DNA from: Nocardia pseudobrasiliensis NBRC 108224
GTDB taxonomy: Bacteria > Actinomycetota > Actinomycetes > Mycobacteriales > Mycobacteriaceae
Length of the DNA stretch: 64,000 bases
Direction of reading: 5' to 3'
Assembly: GCF_001613105.1 (NCBI RefSeq)
Contig: NZ_BDBS01000004.1
Location: 62,001 to 126,000 of the forward strand
The notes beneath the pieces were generated by a model. The model made no database searches. It worked only from the letters and a program-made list of their open reading frames with translations, and was not told the origin of the DNA. This document shows, piece by piece, positions 37,311 to 45,340 of the stretch (positions within the stretch are counted from its first letter, which is position 1; each line of letters opens with the position of its first letter). Position numbers and translations under genes: made by a program.

Positions 37311-37557
37311 GACCTCCTCCGGCACAGGAAATCGCGGCAGATCCTGTCGGACTGCACAAGGTCGGTATTCGATCATTAAGTCCTGGCTTACATATTTGTC
37401 CTCGTCGACCGGTGCGCCAGTACTGTGCATTGTGCCGGTCCGAAATGTGGAGATCGATCCTCATGACGTGCGACTGATGCGTAATCCATTGGCATCAGCC
37501 GCCATTCAGGGCTGGATAGAAACGCTCACCCGAAGTGCACACGGAGGTCTCCGCCCT

Positions 37558-38826
37558 ATGCCGACTGCTGCCAATCGTCGCAACTATCGCGGAAAGCATC
37601 GAGCCGCAAAGTCACCCGCGAATGGCGCACCCCGGCTATTCGCCACGCTGCTCGCGGGAAGTCTGCTGGGGCCCGGCGCCCTCGCGCTGACAACCACCGC
37701 CACCGCCTCTGCGGCCGCCCCGAGTCTCGGTTTCAAGGCCCCGATCCAGGGCTACGACAGTGACGGCCGGGCGATCATCCACTACAACAACAAGATCAAT
37801 GATCCGGACGTCGAGGCCGGGGTCAAACATCTCAATTCCACCCCGGGCCTGAACATTGTGCTGAAACCCGGATCGGGCCGGGGCGCGATCAATATCACCC
37901 GCGCGCAGTTGGATGCCGGTGTGGCCGGTCTGGGCGGAATGGACGCCACCGGACCGTTCGTCAAAATCGACGCCAACAATCGCTCCCTGAATTCCGGCGA
38001 CCGGACCGAAGTCGTCGCGCACGAACTCCTGCATTCCATCGGACTCGATCACAGCCAGGGCGGCGGCTGCGACATCATGGCCCCCGTGATCAACCGGTGC
38101 AACAGCGGAGCCACGCCGTTGAACAAGGGTGAGATCGACCAGCTCAACAGCATGTACAAGAAGGGGAAACCGTCCAGCTCCCCCAACCAGAACACCTCCG
38201 CCAACAATCCCAACCAGTCGAGCGGGCCGGGCGATGAGCAGTCGGGTCCGAAGCAGCCGAACCAGCCGGGACAGGACGGCGGCGATGATTCGGGTCAGGA
38301 CAGCGGCGGGGACGATGCGGGCCAGGACAGCGGCGGGGACTGGCCGGGTCAATCGCAGCAGGACAGCGGCGGGGACGATGCGGGTCAGGACAGCGGTGAC
38401 GATTGGTTCAGCCAGAACGGACAGGACTCCGGCGACGACTGGTTCAGCCAGAACGGACAGGACTCCGGCGACGACTGGTCCAGCGAGAACGGACAGGACA
38501 GCGGGGACGACTGGTTCAGCCAGAACGGACAGGACAGCGGCGACGATTGGCTGAGCCAGTTCCAGCAGGACAGCGGGAACGACTGGTTCGGTCAGGACAG
38601 TGGCGGCGACTGGTCCAGTCAGGCCGGTGACGGATTCGACTGGTTCGGAGACGGTGGGGCCCAAGACATTTCCGGCGATCTGTTCGGCGGCGGCGACAGT
38701 GGGGGCGATATGTTCGGCGGTGACCTGTTCGGCGGCGGGGGCGGCGGATTCGATTGGTTCGGTGGCGGCGGAGGCGGCGGCCGGGATCCGTTCGGGGGCG
38801 GCTTCGACGGCGGCGGTTTCTTCTAG
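37558..38826 (+). CDS. Secreted metzincin-type metalloprotease with repetitive acidic and glycine-rich tail
   Basis: 422 residues. The ATG at 37558 lies 10 nt after GGAGG. A signal sequence follows a basic N-terminus (hydrophobic LFATLLAGSLLGPGALAL, cut probably after ATASAAA, about residue 55). The catalytic part (~60-205) has the zinc motif HELLHSIGLDH (HExxHxxGxxH) and a Met-turn candidate CDIMAP, as in matrixin/snapalysin-like enzymes. From about residue 205 the sequence is low complexity: Pro/Asn/Gln/Ser, then at least five 12-residue repeats of the type GQDSGDDWFSQN, then a glycine-rich end with DLFGGG/DWFGGG motifs finishing in GGGFF. The tail may anchor or scaffold the protein outside the cell. 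Its substrate is unknown. Confidence 0.85.
   Translation: MPTAANRRNYRGKHRAAKSPANGAPRLFATLLAGSLLGPGALALTTTATASAAAPSLGFKAPIQGYDSDGRAIIHYNNKINDPDVEAGVKHLNSTPGLNIVLKPGSGRGAINITRAQLDAGVAGLGGMDATGPFVKIDANNRSLNSGDRTEVVAHELLHSIGLDHSQGGGCDIMAPVINRCNSGATPLNKGEIDQLNSMYKKGKPSSSPNQNTSANNPNQSSGPGDEQSGPKQPNQPGQDGGDDSGQDSGGDDAGQDSGGDWPGQSQQDSGGDDAGQDSGDDWFSQNGQDSGDDWFSQNGQDSGDDWSSENGQDSGDDWFSQNGQDSGDDWLSQFQQDSGNDWFGQDSGGDWSSQAGDGFDWFGDGGAQDISGDLFGGGDSGGDMFGGDLFGGGGGGFDWFGGGGGGGRDPFGGGFDGGGFF
38398..38577 (+). repeat. Five 36-bp tandem repeats inside the metzincin gene
   Basis: Units start at 38398, 38434, 38470, 38506 and 38542, each encoding a variant of DDWFSQNGQDSG. The first two units differ by a single base and later ones are more diverged. 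In-frame units allow length variation by slippage without loss of the reading frame. Confidence 0.92.
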
Positions 38827-38827
38827 C

Positions 38828-39454
38828 ATGCCCAGGCGATTCGCGGCGCTCACGGCGGTCACCGCCGTGGTGTGGTCCCTGGCCGCGGTGGGCGGGCCGG
38901 CTGCGGCCGGCCCGCCCACCTGCTCGGGATCCTGGTCACTCGGCGTCGGCGGCTTCACCTTCGGACGCGACGGCGGCCATCAGAATTCGAGCTACATGGT
39001 GGCCGATCAGCGGGTGGAGTACCAGACCTTCGATCCGAAATCCGGTGTGGACGAGATCAATCGGCTGTTCTGGGCGCATCGGCGCAAATGCCTCGCCGAT
39101 CACATCAAGTTGATCGGGCACTCCGAGGGCGCGGGTCTGGTGCACGCCTGGGTGAGCGAGCACCAGTGGGTGAAAAACGCCGACGCCGTCCTGCTGGCCG
39201 ATCCGAAGCGCCGCGCCGGGCCCGGCGGACCGGGCCTCGCGGGCACCTCGATGACCTTCCTCGTCGGCGCGCCGCTACGCGGCACCGACGCGAATTTCGG
39301 TGCCTTCCCGGTCCTTTCGGTCTGCAACCGCGACGATGTGGTCTGCAATATGGACGCGGGATGGGCCGGATATCTGGTCCGCAACGCGCACGGGTCCTAT
39401 CATCTCGACGCGATGCACTACCCGGACAACGCATCCGGACTCTGGTTCCACTGA
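38828..39454 (+). CDS. Secreted cutinase-like serine hydrolase
   Basis: 208 residues. The ATG lies one base after the metzincin stop codon, so translation is probably coupled. The signal peptide is MPRRFAALTAVTAVVWSLAAVGG, followed by PAAA. The alpha/beta-hydrolase nucleophile elbow GHSEGAG (Ser ~98) is present. A cutinase-like CNRDDVVCN segment supplies a possible catalytic Asp flanked by cysteines, and HGSYHLDAMHY a possible His. The order Ser-Asp-His and the Cys pair match the cutinase/Culp family of mycobacteria and nocardiae. The N-terminal part is short and atypical, so activity is not certain. Confidence 0.7.
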   Translation: MPRRFAALTAVTAVVWSLAAVGGPAAAGPPTCSGSWSLGVGGFTFGRDGGHQNSSYMVADQRVEYQTFDPKSGVDEINRLFWAHRRKCLADHIKLIGHSEGAGLVHAWVSEHQWVKNADAVLLADPKRRAGPGGPGLAGTSMTFLVGAPLRGTDANFGAFPVLSVCNRDDVVCNMDAGWAGYLVRNAHGSYHLDAMHYPDNASGLWFH

Positions 39455-39502
39455 GCTCGACTCCCGGTAGCATGGGGTGACACGATTCCGGAGGGGGACT
39501 TC

Positions 39503-39676
39503 ATGTCGTCGAACAGTGACCGAGAGCAGCTCGTCGATCCACGGGCGCGATGGCGTCACCTGCCCGCCGAACCCGCCCGATACATCGAGGAGACCCACGT
39601 CGACGGGAGTTCGTCGACCTACACGGTGCCCGCGGTCGATCCGATCCAGGACTTCATCCGCCTCTACGGCGGCTAG
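39503..39676 (+). CDS. Small hypothetical protein, 57 aa
   Basis: The ATG at 39503 follows GGAGGGGG (39490-39497) at a normal distance. The frame is open to TAG at 39674-39676, six bases before the end of the opposite CDF gene. The product is soluble and polar with no membrane segment; it ends in VDPIQDFIRLYGG and contains RWRHLPAEPARYIEET. Function unknown. A strong RBS and normal codon use support it being real. Confidence 0.6.
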   Translation: MSSNSDREQLVDPRARWRHLPAEPARYIEETHVDGSSSTYTVPAVDPIQDFIRLYGG

Positions 39677-39682
39677 GCCACA

Positions 39683-40636
39683 TCAGGAGTTGGCCCGATG
39701 GCTGGGACCGTGCGCATCCTCGCAATGCGCGCCGGACCCGCCGATCTCCAACAGTTCCGGCATCGCGTGATCGACCTGCAGCGTGGTGTGTTCGATGTGA
39801 TGCTGCTCGTCGAGCCAGTTCGCCAGATCCTGACATACGGCGTGGCAATCGCTGCCGGGCGCGACCAGCACATGCGCCGACAATGCGGGCGAGCCGGAGG
39901 TGATCTCCCAGATGTGCAGGTCGTGTACCTCGACCACATCGGCGCGGGCGACCATGTTCCGGCCGATCTCGGTGGGATCCAGATTCGCGGGCGCGGCCTC
40001 GAGGAAGATGCGGCTCGACGCGCGGATCAATTCGACTCCGGCCTTGACCATCAGGACGACCACGACCAGGGTCGCGATGGCGTCCGCGCGGGTGAAACCG
40101 GTGACGACCATGACGACACCGGCGACCGCGGTGGCGATGAACGCGAACAGATCGTTGAGGATGTGCTGATAGGCGCCCTCGACATTGAGACTGGTCCGGT
40201 TCGCGCGCGAAATCATCCAGGTGGCAAGAACATTCACCACGATGCCGACCAGCGCGGTCGCCAGCACCAGCCCGCCGGTGACCTTCGGCGGATTGATCAG
40301 CCGCCGAATCGCCTCATAGGCCAACCAGACCGCCAACAGCAGCAGCGTCAGCCCATTGGCCTGCGCGGACAGAATCTCCACCCGCTTCCACCCGAAGGTC
40401 ATCCGCCCCGCCGCCGGACGCGCCGCGAGCCGAATCGCCCACAGCGCCAAGACGATCGAGGCGGCGTCGGTGAGCATATGCGCGGCATCCGACAGCAGCG
40501 CCAGCGACCTGGCCAGCAGACCGACGGTCACCTCACCCACCATGAAAGCGGCGATCACCGCCAGCGCCCCGGCGAGCCAGCGCCGGTCACTGTCGGCGGT
40601 GGCGTGGGAATGCTCGTGTCCGGCGCCCATTCTCAT
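39683..40636 (-). CDS. Cation diffusion facilitator metal exporter (CzcD/ZitB type)
   Basis: 317 residues. Six hydrophobic helices are followed by a cytoplasmic metal-binding C-terminal domain. The helix-II metal site SDAAHMLTD and the matching HILND in helix V are the zinc-coordinating motifs of the CDF family. The N-terminus has a short His-rich stretch (GHEHSHATADS). It probably exports Zn(II) or Co(II)/Cd(II) in exchange for protons. The first ATG (40636) has GGAAGGGG only 2 nt upstream; the third codon is also ATG at 8 nt spacing and may be the true start. Confidence 0.93.
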   Translation of the reverse strand: MRMGAGHEHSHATADSDRRWLAGALAVIAAFMVGEVTVGLLARSLALLSDAAHMLTDAASIVLALWAIRLAARPAAGRMTFGWKRVEILSAQANGLTLLLLAVWLAYEAIRRLINPPKVTGGLVLATALVGIVVNVLATWMISRANRTSLNVEGAYQHILNDLFAFIATAVAGVVMVVTGFTRADAIATLVVVVLMVKAGVELIRASSRIFLEAAPANLDPTEIGRNMVARADVVEVHDLHIWEITSGSPALSAHVLVAPGSDCHAVCQDLANWLDEQHHIEHTTLQVDHAMPELLEIGGSGAHCEDAHGPSHRANS

Positions 40637-40778
40637 ATCCCCTTCCAGCCGTTCGGACCTGCGTGCGGGGTGAGCTGAGTAATTTCTAGCCGAGAATATC
40701 GCCCACCGCGGTCTTCGCGATTGGAGTGTCGGGGTCGGATCGAGCCCGGCACGATGAACGGGCCGGATTCATAGATGG

Positions 40779-41249
40779 CTATGTGACTATGTAATCGTGG
40801 TCACGCAGCGCGATTCCGGCCCAGGTGACGGTGAGCGTCGCCTGCGACGCGGCGGTGAGCACGAACCAGCCCGCGCCGGGCAATGTCGACCCGGTGCTCC
40901 CGGCCCAGAAGGCCAGCACGGAAATCACCGCCGCGATGCCGCACAGGATGGCATTGGCGCAACTCCAGCTGAATCGCTGTGCCGTGACGCCGAATCCCGT
41001 GCCGACCACCACGGCCGCCGCCAAGACCAGGGCCACGAACATCAAACCCGGTCGGCCCTTCATGACCACCGGCGTCGCCAGCGCGCTCGACGCCGTGATC
41101 GCCACGCCCGCGGCCGCCAGGATCAGTACCGATCGGCCGAGGTGCCCGATCCGCGTCTCGTCCAGTACCGAGCGCTCGATTCGGCGCAGCGACCGCTCGA
41201 GGTCGAGCAACCACTGCTCGGTCGACATCTCGGTATCCCGCTTGCTCAT
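40779..41249 (-). CDS. Four-helix membrane protein, function unknown
   Basis: 156 residues from ATG at 41249 (GGGAG just upstream). A longer open frame exists, but its extra N-terminus is antisense-like Arg/Pro-rich sequence. A soluble N-terminus (EQWLLDLERSLRRIERSV) precedes four hydrophobic segments at about 38-58, 66-88, 95-115 and 122-145. It lies 80 bp downstream of the carrier-like protein and is probably in the same operon. I do not recognise the family. Confidence 0.7.
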   Translation of the reverse strand: MSKRDTEMSTEQWLLDLERSLRRIERSVLDETRIGHLGRSVLILAAAGVAITASSALATPVVMKGRPGLMFVALVLAAAVVVGTGFGVTAQRFSWSCANAILCGIAAVISVLAFWAGSTGSTLPGAGWFVLTAASQATLTVTWAGIALRDHDYIVT

Positions 41250-41329
41250 CCCGCTCCCGTCCACACGACAGATGTCGGTCAGCGCGGGTCCGAAGTTCCC
41301 GTGAAGGCGGCGGCGCGGAATGCGGACGC

Positions 41330-41578
41330 TCAGTTCGAGGCCGTCCTTCCGTAGACGTGCTCGGCCAGTGCGGCCACCGTCGTATAGCGGAAGAAGCTGA
41401 CCAGTTCGGTGCTGGTCGCCAGTTCGGTATCCAGCCGGTCCTTGACCAGCAGCAGCTGGAACGGGGTGCCGCCGACATCGAAGAAGTTGTCGGCGAGGCC
41501 GACCTGCGGGAGGTCGAGTACGTCGCACCAGATGCGCGCTATGTGATCGGTGATCGACCGATCCAGGTCGTCGCTCAT
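41330..41578 (-). CDS. Carrier-protein-like (PCP fold) protein lacking the phosphopantetheine serine
   Basis: 82 residues from ATG at 41578, which overlaps the oxygenase stop codon (ATGA). The sequence VGLADNFFDVGGTPFQLLLVKDRL aligns with the PCP motif [17 protein letters not shown] of the NRPSs in this window. The attachment-site Ser is Pro (GGTP for GGHS). The rest of the four-helix carrier pattern (ARIWCDVLDL, TTVAALAEHV) is intact. It may be a structural or recruiting partner of the oxygenase, or a carrier that has lost its function. Confidence is high for the fold and low for the role. Confidence 0.8.
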   Translation of the reverse strand: MSDDLDRSITDHIARIWCDVLDLPQVGLADNFFDVGGTPFQLLLVKDRLDTELATSTELVSFFRYTTVAALAEHVYGRTASN

Positions 41579-42513
41579 GCCGTCGCCACCCAGATGCGGC
41601 GCGCGCCGCGATAGGGCGTACGGCCGTGCGCCATCAGCATATTGACGATGATCAGCAGATCCCCGCGGTGCCACGGCAGGGTCAGCGCGCAGTCGTCGTA
41701 GGTCTGCTCGACCCGCAGCAGATCCTCGGGCGGGATGGGGGTTCCGTTGCCGAAGTGGGCGTTTCGCGCCAGATACCGTTCCGGAAACGCTTCCAGCAGG
41801 GCCTCGCGGACCTCATCCCCCAACGCGGCGAGGTGAAACAGGTTGGCCTGGTTGAACCAGACCCGCGCCCCGGAGCGCGGCTCGTCGCGCCAGGCGGGCC
41901 GGGTGGTACTGGTGAGCAGGCGCGGCCCGTCCCAGGAGAAGGCCATACCGTGTTCACGGCAGTACCTTTCGACCTTCGCGCGGGAATCGGTCTGGAACGC
42001 CTCGCGCCAGCCCAGACCGAGATCGTCGCGATAGGTCCGGGTGTAGCGCACCCCGTGGGCGAAGCGTTCCAACAGATCCTGCGGCAGACTCTGGAACACC
42101 GACCGGCTGTCCGCGATCGGCGTGTAGCCACCCCATTCGGCCGGTGTCTCGCACATGAAGAACAGCAGCCGCGGCCAGCTCGCGGCGTGGGAGTCCTCGT
42201 TGTGCATGGGAATGCGCTCATCGGGCCGATATTCGGTGGAGGTGTCGATATTCACGCCGATCTCGGTGCGTCCGCCGATCAGCGTGACCACCTCCTCGAA
42301 CAGGCTCATCTCAGGGGGCAGGCCGCGCAGCAGCACCGCGCCGTAACCATGCAGCGCCGCGTCGATGTGCTCACGATGCGCGCGCAGCCACGCCAGCGGA
42401 TCATCGACGTCGTCGCCCAGCGCACAGACCAGGGCGGCGGTCGGTCCGTTGTTCTCGACGCGTGCGGTGATCGGGTCGAGGCCGGTCACATCGATCGGCG
42501 GTGTCGGAATCAT
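41575..42513 (-). CDS. TauD/SyrP-type Fe(II)/2-oxoglutarate-dependent oxygenase
   Basis: 312 residues. The ATG at 42513 follows GAGGAGG by 5 nt. Family hallmarks: HNEDSHAASWPRLLFFMCETPA (iron ligands His and Glu), GGYTPIADSR and C-terminal NMLMAHGRTPYRGARRIWVA (distal His and the 2-oxoglutarate-binding Arg). This spacing is typical of SyrP-like enzymes found in NRPS clusters, which hydroxylate amino acids, often tethered to a carrier protein. It heads a minus-strand operon with the carrier-like protein and a membrane protein, and is divergent from a LAL regulator. Substrate unknown; action on the NRPS product is possible but not shown. Confidence 0.9.
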   Translation of the reverse strand: MIPTPPIDVTGLDPITARVENNGPTAALVCALGDDVDDPLAWLRAHREHIDAALHGYGAVLLRGLPPEMSLFEEVVTLIGGRTEIGVNIDTSTEYRPDERIPMHNEDSHAASWPRLLFFMCETPAEWGGYTPIADSRSVFQSLPQDLLERFAHGVRYTRTYRDDLGLGWREAFQTDSRAKVERYCREHGMAFSWDGPRLLTSTTRPAWRDEPRSGARVWFNQANLFHLAALGDEVREALLEAFPERYLARNAHFGNGTPIPPEDLLRVEQTYDDCALTLPWHRGDLLIIVNMLMAHGRTPYRGARRIWVATA

Positions 42514-42635
42514 CCAGTCCTCCTCGGTCGCCCGGTCTCCCTCGTCTCTCAGCCTTGTGGCCGACCGGTATCGTTCGCGTCGGTAGTTGTTGCCTATTGG
42601 AACTAAGCCGAACCGTCGGCAATGATCGAAGACAT

Positions 42636-45254
42636 ATGGACGGATTGCTGGGTCGGCAGGACGAAATCTCCCGGTTGCGAACGCTTTTGGATGAGGCCGG
42701 GCAATCCCGGGGCGGCGCGGTGCTGCTGCGGGGAGAGGCCGGCATAGGCAAGAGCGCGCTGCTGGATCGGCTGGCGGAATCGGCCGAGGATTTCATGATC
42801 GTGCGCGCCTCGGGCGTGGAGTTCGAGACCGAGCTGCCGTACTCGGCGCTGCATCAGCTGTGCGTCTCGGCGCGCGAGCATCTGGGCGGCATTCCGGATC
42901 CACACCGCCGGGCGCTGCGGATCGCGTTCGGCATGGATTCCGGTGTCCCCGATCCGTTCCTGGTCGGCATGGCGGCGCTGGGGGTACTGCTCGAACACGA
43001 TCGGCCGCTGCTGTGTCTGATCGATGACGCGCATTGGCTCGACGACGCCTCGGCCCGGGCCATGGGTTTCGTGGCACGCCGCGTGGGCGCGGAACGGGTG
43101 GCCATGGTGTTCGCCACGCGGGAGCGGCCGAACGGGCTCGATCATCTGCGCACGGTGGACGTCCAGCCGCTCGGCGAGCGCGACGCGTGCGCACTGCTGG
43201 CCCGCGCGATCCGCGGCCCATTGGACGAACGCGTACGCGCCCGCATCCTGTCCGAGGCGCGCGGCAATCCGCTGGCCCTGGTGGAACTGGCCGCCACGGC
43301 CGGATTGACCGGAATGGCCGGCGGTTTCGAGCTGCCCGGCCCGGCCGCCGCCGAACGCAGCTTCCACGCTCGCCTGCAGGGCCTTTCGCCGCAGTCCCGG
43401 CAGCTGCTGACCGTGGCCGCGGCCGAACCGCTGGGCGATCCGAGTCTGCTGTGGCGGGCCACGGCCCTGCTCGGTCTGGAACGCACCGCCGCGCAGGATG
43501 TTTCGCTGATCGAGGTCGGAAATCGGGTGCGCTTCGTACATCCGCTGGCCCGCTCGGCGGCCTACCGCGCGGCCACCGACGCGCAGCGTCGCCGCGCCCA
43601 CTACGCGCTGGCGCAGGTCAGCGATCCGAGTACCGATCCGGACCGGGTCGCCTGGCATCGGGCCCAGGCCAGCGCCGGACCCGATGAGGATGTGGCCGAG
43701 GCGCTCGCCGCCTCCGCGGCCCGGGCGCAGGCGCGCGGCGGAGTGGCCGCGGCGGCGGCCTTCCTGGAACGGTCGGCGGAGCTGACGCTGGATCCGCGGC
43801 TGCGGATCGAGCGCATTCTGGCCGCGGTCGAGGCCAAACTGTCGGCCGGGGACTTCGATACCGCCTCCGAACTGCTGTCCACGCTGCCGCCGGACAATCC
43901 GCGCGTGGACATTCTGCGCGCGCGAATCTCCTTCGCCCGCTTCCGAGGTGAGGATCTGCCCACCGGACATCTGCTGCGCGCCGCCGCCAAACTGGCCGAC
44001 CGCGATCCCGCCCAGGCGCGGCTGGTCTATGTCGACGCCATCGAGATGAGCACCCAGATCGGCGGGCTGGCCACGGTGATCGGCGCGGTGCGCACCGCAC
44101 CGTCCGCGCCGCCCGGTCTGGTGCGCAGCGCCGACCACATCCTCAACGGCATGGTCGCGCTGGCCGATCGTGGGATTCGCGCGGGCGTGGAGATTCTGCG
44201 CCCGGTGGTGACCGATGTGGGCGATCCGGTGTGGACGCGCTGGCCCAATCTGGGTTATCTACTGGCCCTGGAGATGTGGGATCCGGCCACCATGCGCGAT
44301 ATCGCCACCCGCACCACGATCGCCGGGCGCGAATCGGGCTCGTTCCGGCTGCTGCAGCTCGGACTGGCCATGCTCGCCACCGTCAACGCGCACAACGGCA
44401 ACTTCGCCACGGCCGAGGAACTGATCGCCGAGGAGGAGGCGATCGCCGAAGCCACCGGCGCCGCACCGCTTTTCTACGCACGCGTGCACCTGGCCGCGCT
44501 ACAGGGCCGACGCGCGGAGGCCGAGGGGCTGCTGTCGCGGATCGGTCCGCATATGAGCATCAGCGTGCAGTACGCGTCGGCGGTGCTCAACAACGGTCTC
44601 TCCGATTATCCGGCCGCGCTGCGGGCCGCCCGCCAAACCGTCGCGAGCGGCAATATCGGCGTGGTCGGCCACGCGCTGCCCGAACTGATCGAGGCCGCGG
44701 TGCGCTGCGGGCGCGATGCGGAGGCGCGCTCCGCGCTGGCGGCGCTCATCGAACGCACGAGCGCCAGCGGAAGGCCCTGGGGGTTGGGCATCGAGGCCTA
44801 TGCCCGGGCCCTGGTGCACGACGACGAGGAGCTCTACCAGCGGGCCATCTCGCTGCTGGACGCCTGGCCGGGACTGGTCCGGCGCGGCCGCGTCCATCTG
44901 GTCTACGGCGAATGGCTGCGCCGTCAGGGCCGACGCCGCGACGCCCGAGTCGAATTGGGCCGCGCCCACGAGTTGCTGTCGTCGGTCGGCGCGGAGGGTT
45001 TCGCGGCCCGGGCCGCGGCCGAATTGCAGGCCACCGGCGCCCAGGCCCGCAGCCGCTCCGCGGCGAGCAACGTCGGCCTCACCGGACAGGAGATCCGCAT
45101 CGCCCGCATGGTCGCCGACGGGGCCACCTCCAAAGAGGTTGCCGCCGAACTGTTTCTGAGCCCCCGCACCGTACATGCCCACCTGCGCAGCATCTTCCGC
45201 AAACTCGCCATCACCTCCCGGCGGCAGCTGCGCGACCTGCCCGAGATTCGATGA
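42636..45254 (+). CDS. LAL-type LuxR family transcriptional regulator
   Basis: 872 residues. It starts at MDGLLGRQDEISRLRTLL, the usual beginning of the family; the Shine-Dalgarno is weak (GAAGA). The N-terminal AAA ATPase has Walker A GEAGIGKSAL (~36) and Walker B LLCLIDDAHWLDD (~125). A long TPR-like helical region follows, then a C-terminal LuxR helix-turn-helix (LTGQEIRIARMVADGATSKEVAAELFLSPRTVHAHL, ~810-850). The 122-bp spacer to the divergent oxygenase gene suggests it controls that operon. Confidence 0.95.
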   Translation: MDGLLGRQDEISRLRTLLDEAGQSRGGAVLLRGEAGIGKSALLDRLAESAEDFMIVRASGVEFETELPYSALHQLCVSAREHLGGIPDPHRRALRIAFGMDSGVPDPFLVGMAALGVLLEHDRPLLCLIDDAHWLDDASARAMGFVARRVGAERVAMVFATRERPNGLDHLRTVDVQPLGERDACALLARAIRGPLDERVRARILSEARGNPLALVELAATAGLTGMAGGFELPGPAAAERSFHARLQGLSPQSRQLLTVAAAEPLGDPSLLWRATALLGLERTAAQDVSLIEVGNRVRFVHPLARSAAYRAATDAQRRRAHYALAQVSDPSTDPDRVAWHRAQASAGPDEDVAEALAASAARAQARGGVAAAAAFLERSAELTLDPRLRIERILAAVEAKLSAGDFDTASELLSTLPPDNPRVDILRARISFARFRGEDLPTGHLLRAAAKLADRDPAQARLVYVDAIEMSTQIGGLATVIGAVRTAPSAPPGLVRSADHILNGMVALADRGIRAGVEILRPVVTDVGDPVWTRWPNLGYLLALEMWDPATMRDIATRTTIAGRESGSFRLLQLGLAMLATVNAHNGNFATAEELIAEEEAIAEATGAAPLFYARVHLAALQGRRAEAEGLLSRIGPHMSISVQYASAVLNNGLSDYPAALRAARQTVASGNIGVVGHALPELIEAAVRCGRDAEARSALAALIERTSASGRPWGLGIEAYARALVHDDEELYQRAISLLDAWPGLVRRGRVHLVYGEWLRRQGRRRDARVELGRAHELLSSVGAEGFAARAAAELQATGAQARSRSAASNVGLTGQEIRIARMVADGATSKEVAAELFLSPRTVHAHLRSIFRKLAITSRRQLRDLPEIR

Positions 45255-45340
45255 CGGCGTACGCCGAAAGTCCGCTTCCGCGACGGTGATTCACGTTACA
45301 GTCGAGCGGTATCACCGCTCGACCGCCGGGGAAGGTTTCG

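Noticed and set aside
40779..42513. The oxygenase/carrier operon as a tailoring part of the NRPS cluster
   Set aside because: It is separated from the NRPS genes by about 8 kb of unrelated genes on both strands and has its own divergent regulator. Kept as possible but unsupported.
42603..44138. Minus-strand open frame of 511 codons opposite the LAL regulator
   Set aside because: Compositional shadow of the regulator gene; no domain and no start signal.
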